Shown here in pieces: positions 1 through 7,910 of a stretch of 64,000 bases of DNA. The stretch lies in NCBI RefSeq assembly GCF_001320245.1, contig NZ_BCBA01000027.1, positions 124,001 through 188,000 of the forward strand, given 5' to 3'. This DNA comes from Pseudomonas sp. NBRC 111124 (lineage in GTDB: Bacteria; Pseudomonadota; Gammaproteobacteria; Pseudomonadales; Pseudomonadaceae). The notes below the pieces were generated by a model that did not search any database, was not told where the DNA came from, and was given only the letters and a program-made list of their open reading frames with translations. A program made the translations under genes and the position numbers. Position 1 is the first letter of the stretch; each line of letters begins with the position of its first letter.

Positions 1-1810
1 TGAACAAAACCGGCAACCCCGGCCGATACGTCCTGGCCATATCCGCCAACTCGCGCCCGCTCAACGTCGGCAATCCCACATCGGTCAACAGCAAATCCGG
101 CCCCGGCTCCAGCCGCAACTGTTCCAGCGCCTCGTCAATCGTGGAGGCCAACGTGCAGCGATATCCCGCATCGGTCAGCGCTTCCGCCACTGATAGCCGC
201 ACGGAAGCCATGTCCTCGACAATCAGCACATGCTCACCATTCCCCTGGGCATCCTCCGCTGCCTCGCGGTGGTGGGTCACGGCCGCGTCTTCGGTGGCGG
301 GCAGCATCAAGGTCACCTCGGTGCCCTGGCCTAGCACACTGCTCAATGCCACATGCCCACCGGACTGGCGGGCAAAGCCGTAGATGGTCGACAACCCCAA
401 GCCGGTCCCCTGCCCGACCGGCTTGGTGGTAAAGAACGGGTCGAACACCTTGTCCAGCACGTCCGGCTCGATGCCGCTGCCGTTGTCACGCACCGTCAAC
501 GCCACATAAGGGCCGTCTCGCAGGTTCGGATCGCCGTGGACCCGTACCGCGCAGGTCGTGACCCAGATGTTCCCGCCTTTGGGCAGGGCGTCGCGGGCGT
601 TGATCACCAGGTTGAGCACGGCGCTTTCCAGCTGCACCGAGTCGACCAGGGCAATGGCCGAATGGGCGGACAAATGCAGGTTGAGGGTGACGCGTTCGCC
701 GATGGTGCGGGTGAGCAGCTCTTCCAGCGAGCTGACATGGCGGTTTACGTCCACCGGCCGGGTGTCCAGCGGTTGCTGGCGAGCGAAGGCGAGCAGGCGG
801 TGGGTGAGTACGGCGGCGCTGCTGGCGGAACTCAGCGCTGCGTCGACGTATTTCGGGACCTTTTCCGTGCGGCCCTCGGTGACACGTTTGCGAATCAGCT
901 CAAGGCTGGTGATCACGCCAGTGAGCAGGTTGTTGAAATCGTGGGCGATGCCGCCGGTCAGGCTGCCGAGGGCCTCCATCTTCTGCAATTGCAGCAGCTG
1001 GGCCTCGGTGCGTGCCCGCTCGGCAACTTCCTTGGCCAGTTGCGTGGTGGCGTCGTCCAGGCGGGCCAGGTGCGAACGTTCGCGATGGCGGTGCTCGGTG
1101 TTGTCTTCGATGAATACCAGGCACAGCCCTGGCGCGCGGTATGGCGACAGCTGCCATTCGGTATCGCGCGGCTCGCCATGCAGGCGCATTTCAAGGCTGC
1201 CTCGCCAGCGCTTGCCGGCCCGCAGATGTTCACGTAGCTCATCTAGCACCTGGCCCTCGGCAAAGCACTCGCGCAACTGCTGGGGGTCGCGATTGTCCTG
1301 CATCAGGTGGGCGAATGCGTGGTTGCATTCATGCACCTTGAGCTCGGCGTCCAGCACGGCGATGGGCGCCGACACGCTGCGGAAGATTTCCTGAAAGCGC
1401 GCCTCGCTCTCGCGCAGCGCGCGCTCAGTGTCGCGGACCCGTAAAAGCGTACGCAGGGTGGCCAGCAATACGTCCGGGTCGACCGGGTGAATCAAGTAGG
1501 CATCGGCGCCGGCATTGAGGCCGGTAATGATGTCGCCGCTCTGGATCGACGCTGCCGACACGTGGATCACCGGCAGCAAAGCGGTGCGGGGCTCATCGCG
1601 CAGCAGGCGAACAATGTCGAAACCGCTCATGTCGGGCAGGTTGACGTCGAGGATGAGCGCATCAATCTGCTGCTCGCGGATCAGCGCCAGCCCTTCGCCG
1701 CCGGTGCCCGCTTCAAGCACCTCATAACCGTGCACGCCCAGACGCCGGCGCAAGGCGTAGCGGGTGGCCGCGTTGTCGTCGACGATCAGCAGGCGCACAT
1801 CAGGTTTCAT
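1..1810 (-). CDS. Hybrid sensor kinase with N- and C-terminal receiver domains (3' end beyond window)
   Basis: The frame opens with MKPDVRLL and runs 603 codons without a stop to the window edge, so the C terminus is missing. Domains in order: a receiver (about 1-125; acidic pair D11-D12, phosphoacceptor D55 in ILDVNLP), a PAS-like segment (about 135-245), a coiled linker, HisKA with H290 in GGIAHDFNNLL, a HATPase with GTGLGLS, and a second receiver (acceptor D577 in LTDVGLP) that is cut off. No transmembrane segment is visible, so it should be cytoplasmic. The start overlaps the stop of the upstream kinase by 11 bases. As last gene seen in the stressosome-like operon it is the likely phosphorelay output node; that role is inferred from position. 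Confidence 0.85.
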   Translation of the reverse strand, partial: MKPDVRLLIVDDNAATRYALRRRLGVHGYEVLEAGTGGEGLALIREQQIDALILDVNLPDMSGFDIVRLLRDEPRTALLPVIHVSAASIQSGDIITGLNAGADAYLIHPVDPDVLLATLRTLLRVRDTERALRESEARFQEIFRSVSAPIAVLDAELKVHECNHAFAHLMQDNRDPQQLRECFAEGQVLDELREHLRAGKRWRGSLEMRLHGEPRDTEWQLSPYRAPGLCLVFIEDNTEHRHRERSHLARLDDATTQLAKEVAERARTEAQLLQLQKMEALGSLTGGIAHDFNNLLTGVITSLELIRKRVTEGRTEKVPKYVDAALSSASSAAVLTHRLLAFARQQPLDTRPVDVNRHVSSLEELLTRTIGERVTLNLHLSAHSAIALVDSVQLESAVLNLVINARDALPKGGNIWVTTCAVRVHGDPNLRDGPYVALTVRDNGSGIEPDVLDKVFDPFFTTKPVGQGTGLGLSTIYGFARQSGGHVALSSVLGQGTEVTLMLPATEDAAVTHHREAAEDAQGNGEHVLIVEDMASVRLSVAEALTDAGYRCTLASTIDEALEQLRLEPGPDLLLTDVGLPTLSGRELADMARTYRPGLPVLF

Positions 1811-2663
1811 CGGGGTTCTCCTGGGCCAGGGCCAGCGGGATGATCACGAAGAAGCATGAGCCGGTCCCTGGTTCGCTGATCACACCCACTTCACCGCCCA
1901 GCAGCGTGGCGAAGCGCTTGCACAGCGACAGGCCCAGGCCGGTACCGCGCAGGCGTTTCTGCAGCGGCGAGTCAACCTGGGCGAAGTCCTCGAACAAGGT
2001 GTTCAACAGCCCGGCCGGGATGCCGATGCCGGTGTCGCTGACGGCGAAGCGGATCTTGTCCTCGCCGTGGAGTCGGGCAGAAACGCGCACCTCCCCGCGA
2101 GTGGTGAACTTCACCGCGTTGGAGATGAAGTTGCGCAGGATTTGCGCCAGCTTCTTGTCGTCGGTGTAGAGCCTTGGCAGGCCAACCGGTTCTTCGAAGA
2201 TCAGGTCTACGGTGCTGGCGTCGACAATCGGCCGGAACATGCCGCGCAAGGCCGCGAACAGGTCGAGCATGTCGAACCAGGCCGGCGAGATGGTGATGCG
2301 CCCGGCCTCGATCTTGGCCAGGTCGAGCAGGTCATCGACCATGTCCGACAGCTCACGGGTGGCGGTGCTGACGAACGCGACCTGGCGGTGCTGCTCTTCG
2401 GACAAGGGGCCGTCCAGTTCGTCGGCCAGCAGGCTGGTGATGCTCAGGATCGAGCCCAGCGGGGTGCGGAACTCGTGGCTCATGTAGGAGAGGAAGCGGC
2501 TTTTCAGGTCCGACGCCTGGCGCAGCTGTTCGGCCTGGATATCCAGTTCGGCATACAGCGCCAGCACGCCCTGGTTGGTCTCTTCCAGCTCGGCGCGCAG
2601 GGCTTCATTATCGGCCTGCAGGCGGGCGACCAGGGTGGCCTGGTCGATCAAGGGTTCAGCCAT
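1800..2663 (-). CDS. Soluble sensor histidine kinase
   Basis: A 287-residue protein made of an N-terminal coiled coil (about 10-52), a HisKA domain with H63 in SHEFRTP, and a HATPase with the N-box NFISNAVKF, DTGIGIP and GTGLGLSL motifs. It has no membrane segment, PAS or other sensor domain, so input probably comes from partner proteins of the same operon. The start MAEPLIDQ is chosen over an in-frame ATG seven codons upstream because GGAG lies seven bases before it; it overlaps the preceding phosphatase gene by 8 bases. The downstream hybrid kinase with an N-terminal receiver is the obvious phosphotransfer partner (inference). Confidence 0.85.
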   Translation of the reverse strand: MAEPLIDQATLVARLQADNEALRAELEETNQGVLALYAELDIQAEQLRQASDLKSRFLSYMSHEFRTPLGSILSITSLLADELDGPLSEEQHRQVAFVSTATRELSDMVDDLLDLAKIEAGRITISPAWFDMLDLFAALRGMFRPIVDASTVDLIFEEPVGLPRLYTDDKKLAQILRNFISNAVKFTTRGEVRVSARLHGEDKIRFAVSDTGIGIPAGLLNTLFEDFAQVDSPLQKRLRGTGLGLSLCKRFATLLGGEVGVISEPGTGSCFFVIIPLALAQENPDET

Positions 2664-3672
2664 GGGTGGGCTCCAGGTCGACAACCAGCACCGTCACGTC
2701 ATCCCGCCCGCGGCAGAAATCACGGTGCAGCACGGTCGCGATCACGGCCGGGTGGCGATGCACCAGGCCAGGGTAGTCTTTGAGGTTCCAGCGCGATTGC
2801 AGGCCGTCGCTGTACAGAATGAGCAGGCTGCCGTTCACCTGAGCGTAGTCGAAGGCCTGCGCCTTGCGGTACTGAGCGCCGACGATGCCCGGCAGCGAGG
2901 CCAGGCCACGCGCCTGGGTGCCTTGGATCAGGCTGGCGCCGATATTGCCGATGCCGGTGAACGACAGGCTGTCCTTGCTGGCATCATGCTGGGCGATAGC
3001 CACGGCGCCACCGCGGGTGCCAGCCATCGCCTGATGCAGGCGTTCGATCAGCAGCTGCGGGGCGATGAAGGCATTGGCCGCGAAGGCCGCTGCGCCTGCC
3101 TGCGCAGCTGTCTCGGCGTCTGGCCCGTGGCCCAGGCCATCGACTACCAACGCGCTGAGGCGGTTGCCGTCGATCGCCACGTGCCAGGTGTCGCCACAGG
3201 CCGGGTCGTCATGCAGGGCGTGATGGCTCACGCCGATACGCATGTCGTGGGCGGCGTCCTGGCGCCGGTACAAGCGCGCCATGATCACCGAACCGCGCGC
3301 GTCGGTGTGTACGTCGAACACCTGCGCCAGGCGCGCAATGGCACCCAGGCCGATGCCTTGAGTCCCGCCTGTGGAATAGCCATCGGTCAAGCACGTCGCG
3401 GTATCGAACCCTTGTGCCCGGTCCACCGCCAACAGCTCGACGCCACAGCCGTTGGCCCCTGGCACGGCGCGCAGGTGCAGTTCGCCGCGCTGGGCATGCT
3501 TGAGCACGTTGCTGCTGAGTTCGGTAGCCAGCAAGGCCACACGCCCTGCGTCCTCGCTGTCGAAACCGTGTTGCTCGGCCAGTTTCTGCGCCATGCGCCG
3601 CGCGTAGCCAACCTGGCTGGAGTCTTCCAGCGGCAGCACGTGCGTGAGGCTGGCGTGGATGTTCATGCCCAT
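2656..3672 (-). CDS. RsbX-position protein: GHKL ATPase fused to SpoIIE/PP2C phosphatase
   Basis: This 338-residue protein has two parts. Residues about 10-138 form an RsbW/RsbT-type GHKL ATP-binding domain with the N-box ELSSNVLKHA (51-60) and a glycine box around 106-112. Residues about 145-335 form a SpoIIE-type PP2C phosphatase with VVDGLGHG (176-183; D178 and G179 are metal-site positions), YSDGL and GRDDVTVL. In known stressosomes RsbX dephosphorylates RsbR and RsbS; position in the operon suggests the same job here. Classical RsbX is phosphatase only, so the extra kinase-like half is notable. Two starts fit: MGMN at 3672, or MN at 3666, which would give an ATGA overlap with rsbT. Confidence 0.85.
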   Translation of the reverse strand: MGMNIHASLTHVLPLEDSSQVGYARRMAQKLAEQHGFDSEDAGRVALLATELSSNVLKHAQRGELHLRAVPGANGCGVELLAVDRAQGFDTATCLTDGYSTGGTQGIGLGAIARLAQVFDVHTDARGSVIMARLYRRQDAAHDMRIGVSHHALHDDPACGDTWHVAIDGNRLSALVVDGLGHGPDAETAAQAGAAAFAANAFIAPQLLIERLHQAMAGTRGGAVAIAQHDASKDSLSFTGIGNIGASLIQGTQARGLASLPGIVGAQYRKAQAFDYAQVNGSLLILYSDGLQSRWNLKDYPGLVHRHPAVIATVLHRDFCRGRDDVTVLVVDLEPTHG

Positions 3673-4067
3673 CGTGTGATCGTCACCCGGGTGCCCTCGC
3701 CCGGCGCAGTGTCCAGCTCGAACTCGTCGACCAGGCGCCTGGCACCGGTCAGGCCCAGGCCGAGGCCATTGCCGGATGTCCAGCCGTCGGTCAGCGCCAG
3801 CTGGATGTCGGGAATGCCAGGGCCCTCGTCACGGAATACCAGGCGCAAGCCAGTACGCCCGGCGTCTTCGAGCACCTGCCAGTCCATGTCGCCACCACCG
3901 CCGTAGACCACGGTGTTGCGCGCCAGCTCGCTGACGGCCGTTACCAGCTTGGTCAGGTCCACCAGGCGCATGCCGCACTCGCCGGCCAGCTTGCGGGCCA
4001 ATTGGCGAGCCAGTACCACGTCCTGCTCGATACGCACCGGCAGGCTGCCACTGTCATGGGCGATCAT
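3663..4067 (-). CDS. rsbT: RsbT-like switch serine/threonine kinase
   Basis: A 134-residue GHKL kinase. The N-box is ELARNTV (47-53), the ATP lid region has DEGPGI (80-85), and the glycine box is GLGLGL (101-106). Length and motifs match RsbT, the kinase held on the stressosome by RsbR and RsbS and released after phosphorylating them. It overlaps rsbS by ATGA and abuts the phosphatase gene in the same way, so the operon is probably translationally coupled. What RsbT activates after release cannot be read directly; no RsbU homologue is in view, and the two downstream kinases are the candidates. Confidence 0.88.
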   Translation of the reverse strand: MIAHDSGSLPVRIEQDVVLARQLARKLAGECGMRLVDLTKLVTAVSELARNTVVYGGGGDMDWQVLEDAGRTGLRLVFRDEGPGIPDIQLALTDGWTSGNGLGLGLTGARRLVDEFELDTAPGEGTRVTITRWA

Positions 4068-4426
4068 GCGCGCCTCACGGTCTGGCGCAGCCGCTGCATG
4101 CCACGCTCGACGTTGAGTGCGGTGCTGACGCCGGGGAGGTTCAAGCCCAGTTCAACCAGGGTGATGGCCACCGCGGGCTGCATGCCCACCACCATCACTT
4201 GGGCATCCATCAGCCGCGAAAGGCTGGCGATATCGGCGATCATCCGGCCGATGAAGGAGTCGACCATGTCCAGCGCGGAAATGTCGATCAACACACCACG
4301 GGCCGAGGTACTGCTGATACGGTCGGTAAGGTCGTCCTGCAGGCGCATGGCCAGTTCGTCATGCATGTCGACCTGGATGGTCACCAGCAGAAATTCACCC
4401 ATTTGCAGGATCGGTATGCGCTCCAT
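4064..4426 (-). CDS. rsbS: RsbS-like STAS antagonist protein
   Basis: A single STAS domain of 120 residues that starts MERIPILQMGEFLLV, the hallmark N terminus of RsbS. The segment DISALDMVDSFIGRMIADIA carries S57 at the position phosphorylated by RsbT in the Bacillus protein. RsbS and RsbR form the stressosome shell that sequesters RsbT. The gene lies 4 bases after rsbR and overlaps rsbT by ATGA, so the stoichiometric partners are made from one message. Confidence 0.9.
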   Translation of the reverse strand: MERIPILQMGEFLLVTIQVDMHDELAMRLQDDLTDRISSTSARGVLIDISALDMVDSFIGRMIADIASLSRLMDAQVMVVGMQPAVAITLVELGLNLPGVSTALNVERGMQRLRQTVRRA

Positions 4427-4430
4427 GGCC

Positions 4431-5282
4431 CTATACCCGCTCGGCCAGGCTCACACCCAGGCGTGACAAGGCCAGTTTCAGCGCGTCGGCAAGGTTGGCC
4501 TTGGTGGTGAGCGTGCCCAGGTCGAGCCCCAGGTGCACGATGGTCTGGGCGATCTGTGGGCGCACACCACTGATGATGCAGTCGGCGCCCATCAGGCGGA
4601 TCGCGGTCACGGTCTTGAGCAAGTGCTGAGCGACCAGGGTATCGACGGTCGGCACGCCGGTGATGTCGATAATGGCGATTTCCGAGCCAGTGTCGACGAT
4701 GCGTTGCAGCAACGACTCCATCACGGTCTGGCTGCGTTGCGAGTCCAGGGTGCCGATCAGCGGCAGCGCCAGCACGCCGTCCCACAGCTTTACCACAGGG
4801 GTGGACAGCTCCAGCAACTCTTCCTGCTGACGCTTGATCACCGCTTCGCGGGTTTTCTGGTAGGTGCGCATGGTGTGCATGCCCAGGCTATCGAGCAATT
4901 CAGAGATGCCCCATAGCTGCTCGGCGAGGCGTGCAGGTTCGTTGCTGTAATGGGCCTGCAGCAAGCCGAACAACGGGCCCTTGAGGGCGAAGATGAAGTA
5001 AACGGTCTGGTGCGAGTCATGACCGAGCTGGGCACGGCTGGCAGACAACTTCTCCAGGAAGCGCCGGGCTTCCTCCCATTCGGCAGCGGCGGCATTGTTG
5101 CCGCTTTCCGATTGCATGCCTTGCGATAGCAGCTGCAGGAACTCGCGGACTTCCTGATTGAGCGTCTGCTCTTTGATGTTGCGCGTGGCGCCGCTGGCTT
5201 CCAGGGCCGCAAGCCACTCATTGATCAGCTGAGCCTGGTTTGCCTTGATTGCTTCCAACGTGCTGCCTTGCAGTGCTGCCAT
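4431..5282 (-). CDS. rsbR: RsbR-like stressosome sensor scaffold (RsbRD_N-type domain + STAS)
   Basis: A 283-residue protein with a helical N-terminal sensor half (about 1-150, resembling the RsbRD_N family) and a C-terminal STAS domain (about 160-280). The STAS part has DITGVPTVDTLVAQHLLKT, matching RsbR proteins; T215 aligns with phospho-T205 of Bacillus RsbRA, while the T171 position is serine here (S181, in GTLDSQR). The N-terminal half should receive the stress signal, but its ligand is unknown. The start MAALQGST is picked because AGGAG and AAAGG lie just upstream; an in-frame start 25 codons earlier has no such support. It is the first gene of the operon. Confidence 0.88.
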   Translation of the reverse strand: MAALQGSTLEAIKANQAQLINEWLAALEASGATRNIKEQTLNQEVREFLQLLSQGMQSESGNNAAAAEWEEARRFLEKLSASRAQLGHDSHQTVYFIFALKGPLFGLLQAHYSNEPARLAEQLWGISELLDSLGMHTMRTYQKTREAVIKRQQEELLELSTPVVKLWDGVLALPLIGTLDSQRSQTVMESLLQRIVDTGSEIAIIDITGVPTVDTLVAQHLLKTVTAIRLMGADCIISGVRPQIAQTIVHLGLDLGTLTTKANLADALKLALSRLGVSLAERV

Positions 5283-5402
5283 GTGCCTTTCGCTCCTGTG
5301 CATTAAGGCCGGCTTGCCTTGGTAGCCGCCGGCCTGTTCAGAATGACATCTTTGCATTCAAATAGTTGTGGCGCACAGGAAAGATAGTTGCAATGGGCCA
5401 CT

Positions 5403-6929
5403 TCAGCGCGCTGTGTGCAGCGCCAAGGTGGGCAGCGGGCGGCTCAGCAGCGTGCCGACGAGCACCGCGAACATCAGGGCTGCGCTCCCGGCGCACAGCA
5501 GCATCGCCTGGAAGCCGCCCATGAAGGCCTGCTGCGCGAGCGGTGCGATGGTTTCGCGCAGGGCGGGGTCGACCAACGCCATTGCCGCCTGCACATCGCC
5601 TGCCGCCACGCGCGTGGCCATGGCGCCTACCTTGCCCATCTGGTCAGGTGCCACTGCCTGCATCGCCTGGCGCAGCAACTGTTCACCGCTGATCGCCAGC
5701 ACGCCCCCGAACAGGCCGATGGCAAGCACGATCGCGCCAAATCGGGTGGTGGTACTCAATCCTGAAGCCATGCCCGTTCGCTCTCGCGGCACACACGCCA
5801 TGATGTTCTTCTGCGTATCGCCATTGAGCAGCCCTGCCCCCGCCCCCAACACCAGGCTCGCCAGGGCAAAGGCCACATACCCCCCAACCCCCACAGCCCA
5901 GGCACACAGCAGATTCCCCACCCCTACCAACACCAGCCCCAGCGCAAATACCTGCGCCGCGCTCCAACGCCCAGCCAATCGCATCCCCCATCGCGGCGTC
6001 AGCAACATCGCCAGCGCAAACGGCAACATCCCCGCCCCCGCCGCCAGCGCTGACAGCTGCAGCCCGTTCTGCAGATACAACGGCAACAGCGTCATCATCA
6101 CCTGCGCACAGGCGGCGTAAGCGAACATGCCCAGCAAGGCCCCGATGAAGCGCCCGCTGCGCAGCAGTTGCAGGTCGATCATCGGCCGTTCCTGGCTGCG
6201 TTCGACCATGATGAACAGCCCCAGCAGAAACGCGCTGATCAAGAGGCGCCCGAGCGTGTCGACACTGGTCCACCCCACCTGATTGGCGTCGATCATCGCC
6301 CAGATCAGGCAGCCCAGGCTGCCGGCGAAAGTCAGGCTGCCCATCGGGTCGAGCCGTGCGGCGTCACTGTCGCGACTTTCTTCGATACTGCGCAGCACCA
6401 TCAGCGCCAGCACCGCCACCAGCGGCAGGTTGATGTAGAAGATCCAGCGCCAGCCGAGGGTGCTGGCGATCACCCCGCCGAGCAGTGGCGCGAAGGTGAT
6501 GGTCGCGCCCATGCAGGCTCCCCAGAAGGCCCAGGCGCGCATGCGTTCCTGCGGTTCGTGGAAGCGGTGGCCGATGGCGGCCAGGGCCGAGGTCAGCAGC
6601 ATTGCCGCGCCTACGCCTTTGGCTGCCCGGGCCAGGTCGAGGAACAGCAGGCTGGGAGCGGCGCCGCAGGCGAGCGAGGCGAGGCCGAACACGGCCAGGC
6701 CTATCAGCAACATGCGCTGGCGGCCGAAGCGGTCGGCCAGGCTGCCGGCGGGCAGCAGGCAGGCGGCGAAGGCCAGCAGGTAGGCGCTGACGACCCATTC
6801 GATATCGGCGAACGAGCCGGACAGGTCGCGAGCGATGCTAGGCAGGCTGACGGCGACGATGTTGGTGTCGAGGATGATCAAGGCGCAGACCAGGGAAGCG
6901 GTAAGCAGGGTGAAGCGTGCTGCGGGCAT
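5403..6929 (-). CDS. MFS drug exporter of the DHA2 (EmrB/QacA) type
   Basis: A 508-residue membrane protein with about 14 hydrophobic segments, as expected for DHA2 exporters. The first helix carries LDTNIVAVSLPSIA (motif D1), followed by LADRFGRQRML (motif A) after helix 2. Members export hydrophobic drugs, dyes or metabolites by proton antiport; the substrate cannot be told here. GGAG lies seven bases before the ATG. It diverges from the LysR gene at 7034 across a 104-base gap, an arrangement in which the regulator usually controls the exporter. Confidence 0.87.
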   Translation of the reverse strand: MPAARFTLLTASLVCALIILDTNIVAVSLPSIARDLSGSFADIEWVVSAYLLAFAACLLPAGSLADRFGRQRMLLIGLAVFGLASLACGAAPSLLFLDLARAAKGVGAAMLLTSALAAIGHRFHEPQERMRAWAFWGACMGATITFAPLLGGVIASTLGWRWIFYINLPLVAVLALMVLRSIEESRDSDAARLDPMGSLTFAGSLGCLIWAMIDANQVGWTSVDTLGRLLISAFLLGLFIMVERSQERPMIDLQLLRSGRFIGALLGMFAYAACAQVMMTLLPLYLQNGLQLSALAAGAGMLPFALAMLLTPRWGMRLAGRWSAAQVFALGLVLVGVGNLLCAWAVGVGGYVAFALASLVLGAGAGLLNGDTQKNIMACVPRERTGMASGLSTTTRFGAIVLAIGLFGGVLAISGEQLLRQAMQAVAPDQMGKVGAMATRVAAGDVQAAMALVDPALRETIAPLAQQAFMGGFQAMLLCAGSAALMFAVLVGTLLSRPLPTLALHTAR

Positions 6930-7033
6930 GGATAGGCTCCGGGAGGCGTGCTGGTTGCACTTACCTTAATGCCACCTTCCCCGAAGCTTGTTAGCCTCAA
7001 GGGTCCGCGTCATTAGCCTGCAGGTAACACCGC

Positions 7034-7903
7034 ATGGAAATCCGCCATTTCCGCTACTTCCTCTGCGTCGCCCGCCACGGTCACTTCACCCGTGCCGCCG
7101 AGCAGCTGGGCATCGCCCCGCCCACGCTCAGCCGGCAGATCCAGGACATGGAACGCGAGCTGGGCGTGCGGCTGTTCGAGCGCAATCAGCGCGAAGTGAA
7201 CCTCACCGCCGCCGGCCAAGCGCTGCTGATCGAAGCCGAGCAGGCGGTGCGCCAGTTCGATGCCGCGCAGCTGGGCGCGCAACGCGCCGGGCGGGGTGAC
7301 AGCGGGCGTATCGAGCTGGGCTATGTGGCGTCGGCGGCGTATTCGGGCATGTTGCAGCGGCAGGTGATCAGCTTCAGCGAGGCCCACCCCGGCGTACGCC
7401 TGAACATCCGTGAACTGCCCATGGCCGAGCTGCCAGGCATGGTGCGTGACGGCCTGCTCGACCTGGCTTATGTTCGCTCGCCAATGGAGCTGCCAGAAGA
7501 GCTCGATGCTATCGCCTTGCATCAGGAAGGCTTCGTGCTCGCCCTGCCCGCCAGCTCGCGGATCAACGAACTGGCGCAGATTCCGGCGGCGCGCCTGGCC
7601 AACGAGACCTTCATCCTGCCCGAACAGATTTCCGGCACGCTGGAGGCGGCGGCGCAAGGTGGCTTCGTCCCACGGCTGGGGTCACAACCGGGCAGCCTGG
7701 TGGCAGTGATTACCTTGGTGTCGCTGGGGCAAGGGATTGCCGTGGTGCCGGAGTCGGTGGTGCAGCGCATCAGCCTGCCGCAGGTGAACTACCGGCGGAT
7801 TGCGGATTGCCAGTCAAGCTCGTGGTTGAGCCTGGTCCACCGGCGCTTCGAGAGGGCGCCGGCGGTTGGGCGTTACATCGATGGCGTGAGCCCTGGCATT
7901 TGA
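7034..7903 (+). CDS. LysR-family transcriptional regulator
   Basis: A 289-residue protein that begins MEIRHFRYFLCVARHGHFTRAAEQLGIAPPTLSRQ, a clear LysR winged helix-turn-helix (about 1-60), followed by the periplasmic-binding-protein-like effector domain (about 90-285). It faces the DHA2 exporter gene at 6929 and most likely regulates it together with its own promoter. The inducer is not recognisable from sequence. Confidence 0.9.
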   Translation: MEIRHFRYFLCVARHGHFTRAAEQLGIAPPTLSRQIQDMERELGVRLFERNQREVNLTAAGQALLIEAEQAVRQFDAAQLGAQRAGRGDSGRIELGYVASAAYSGMLQRQVISFSEAHPGVRLNIRELPMAELPGMVRDGLLDLAYVRSPMELPEELDAIALHQEGFVLALPASSRINELAQIPAARLANETFILPEQISGTLEAAAQGGFVPRLGSQPGSLVAVITLVSLGQGIAVVPESVVQRISLPQVNYRRIADCQSSSWLSLVHRRFERAPAVGRYIDGVSPGI

Positions 7904-7910
7904 TCTGAGC

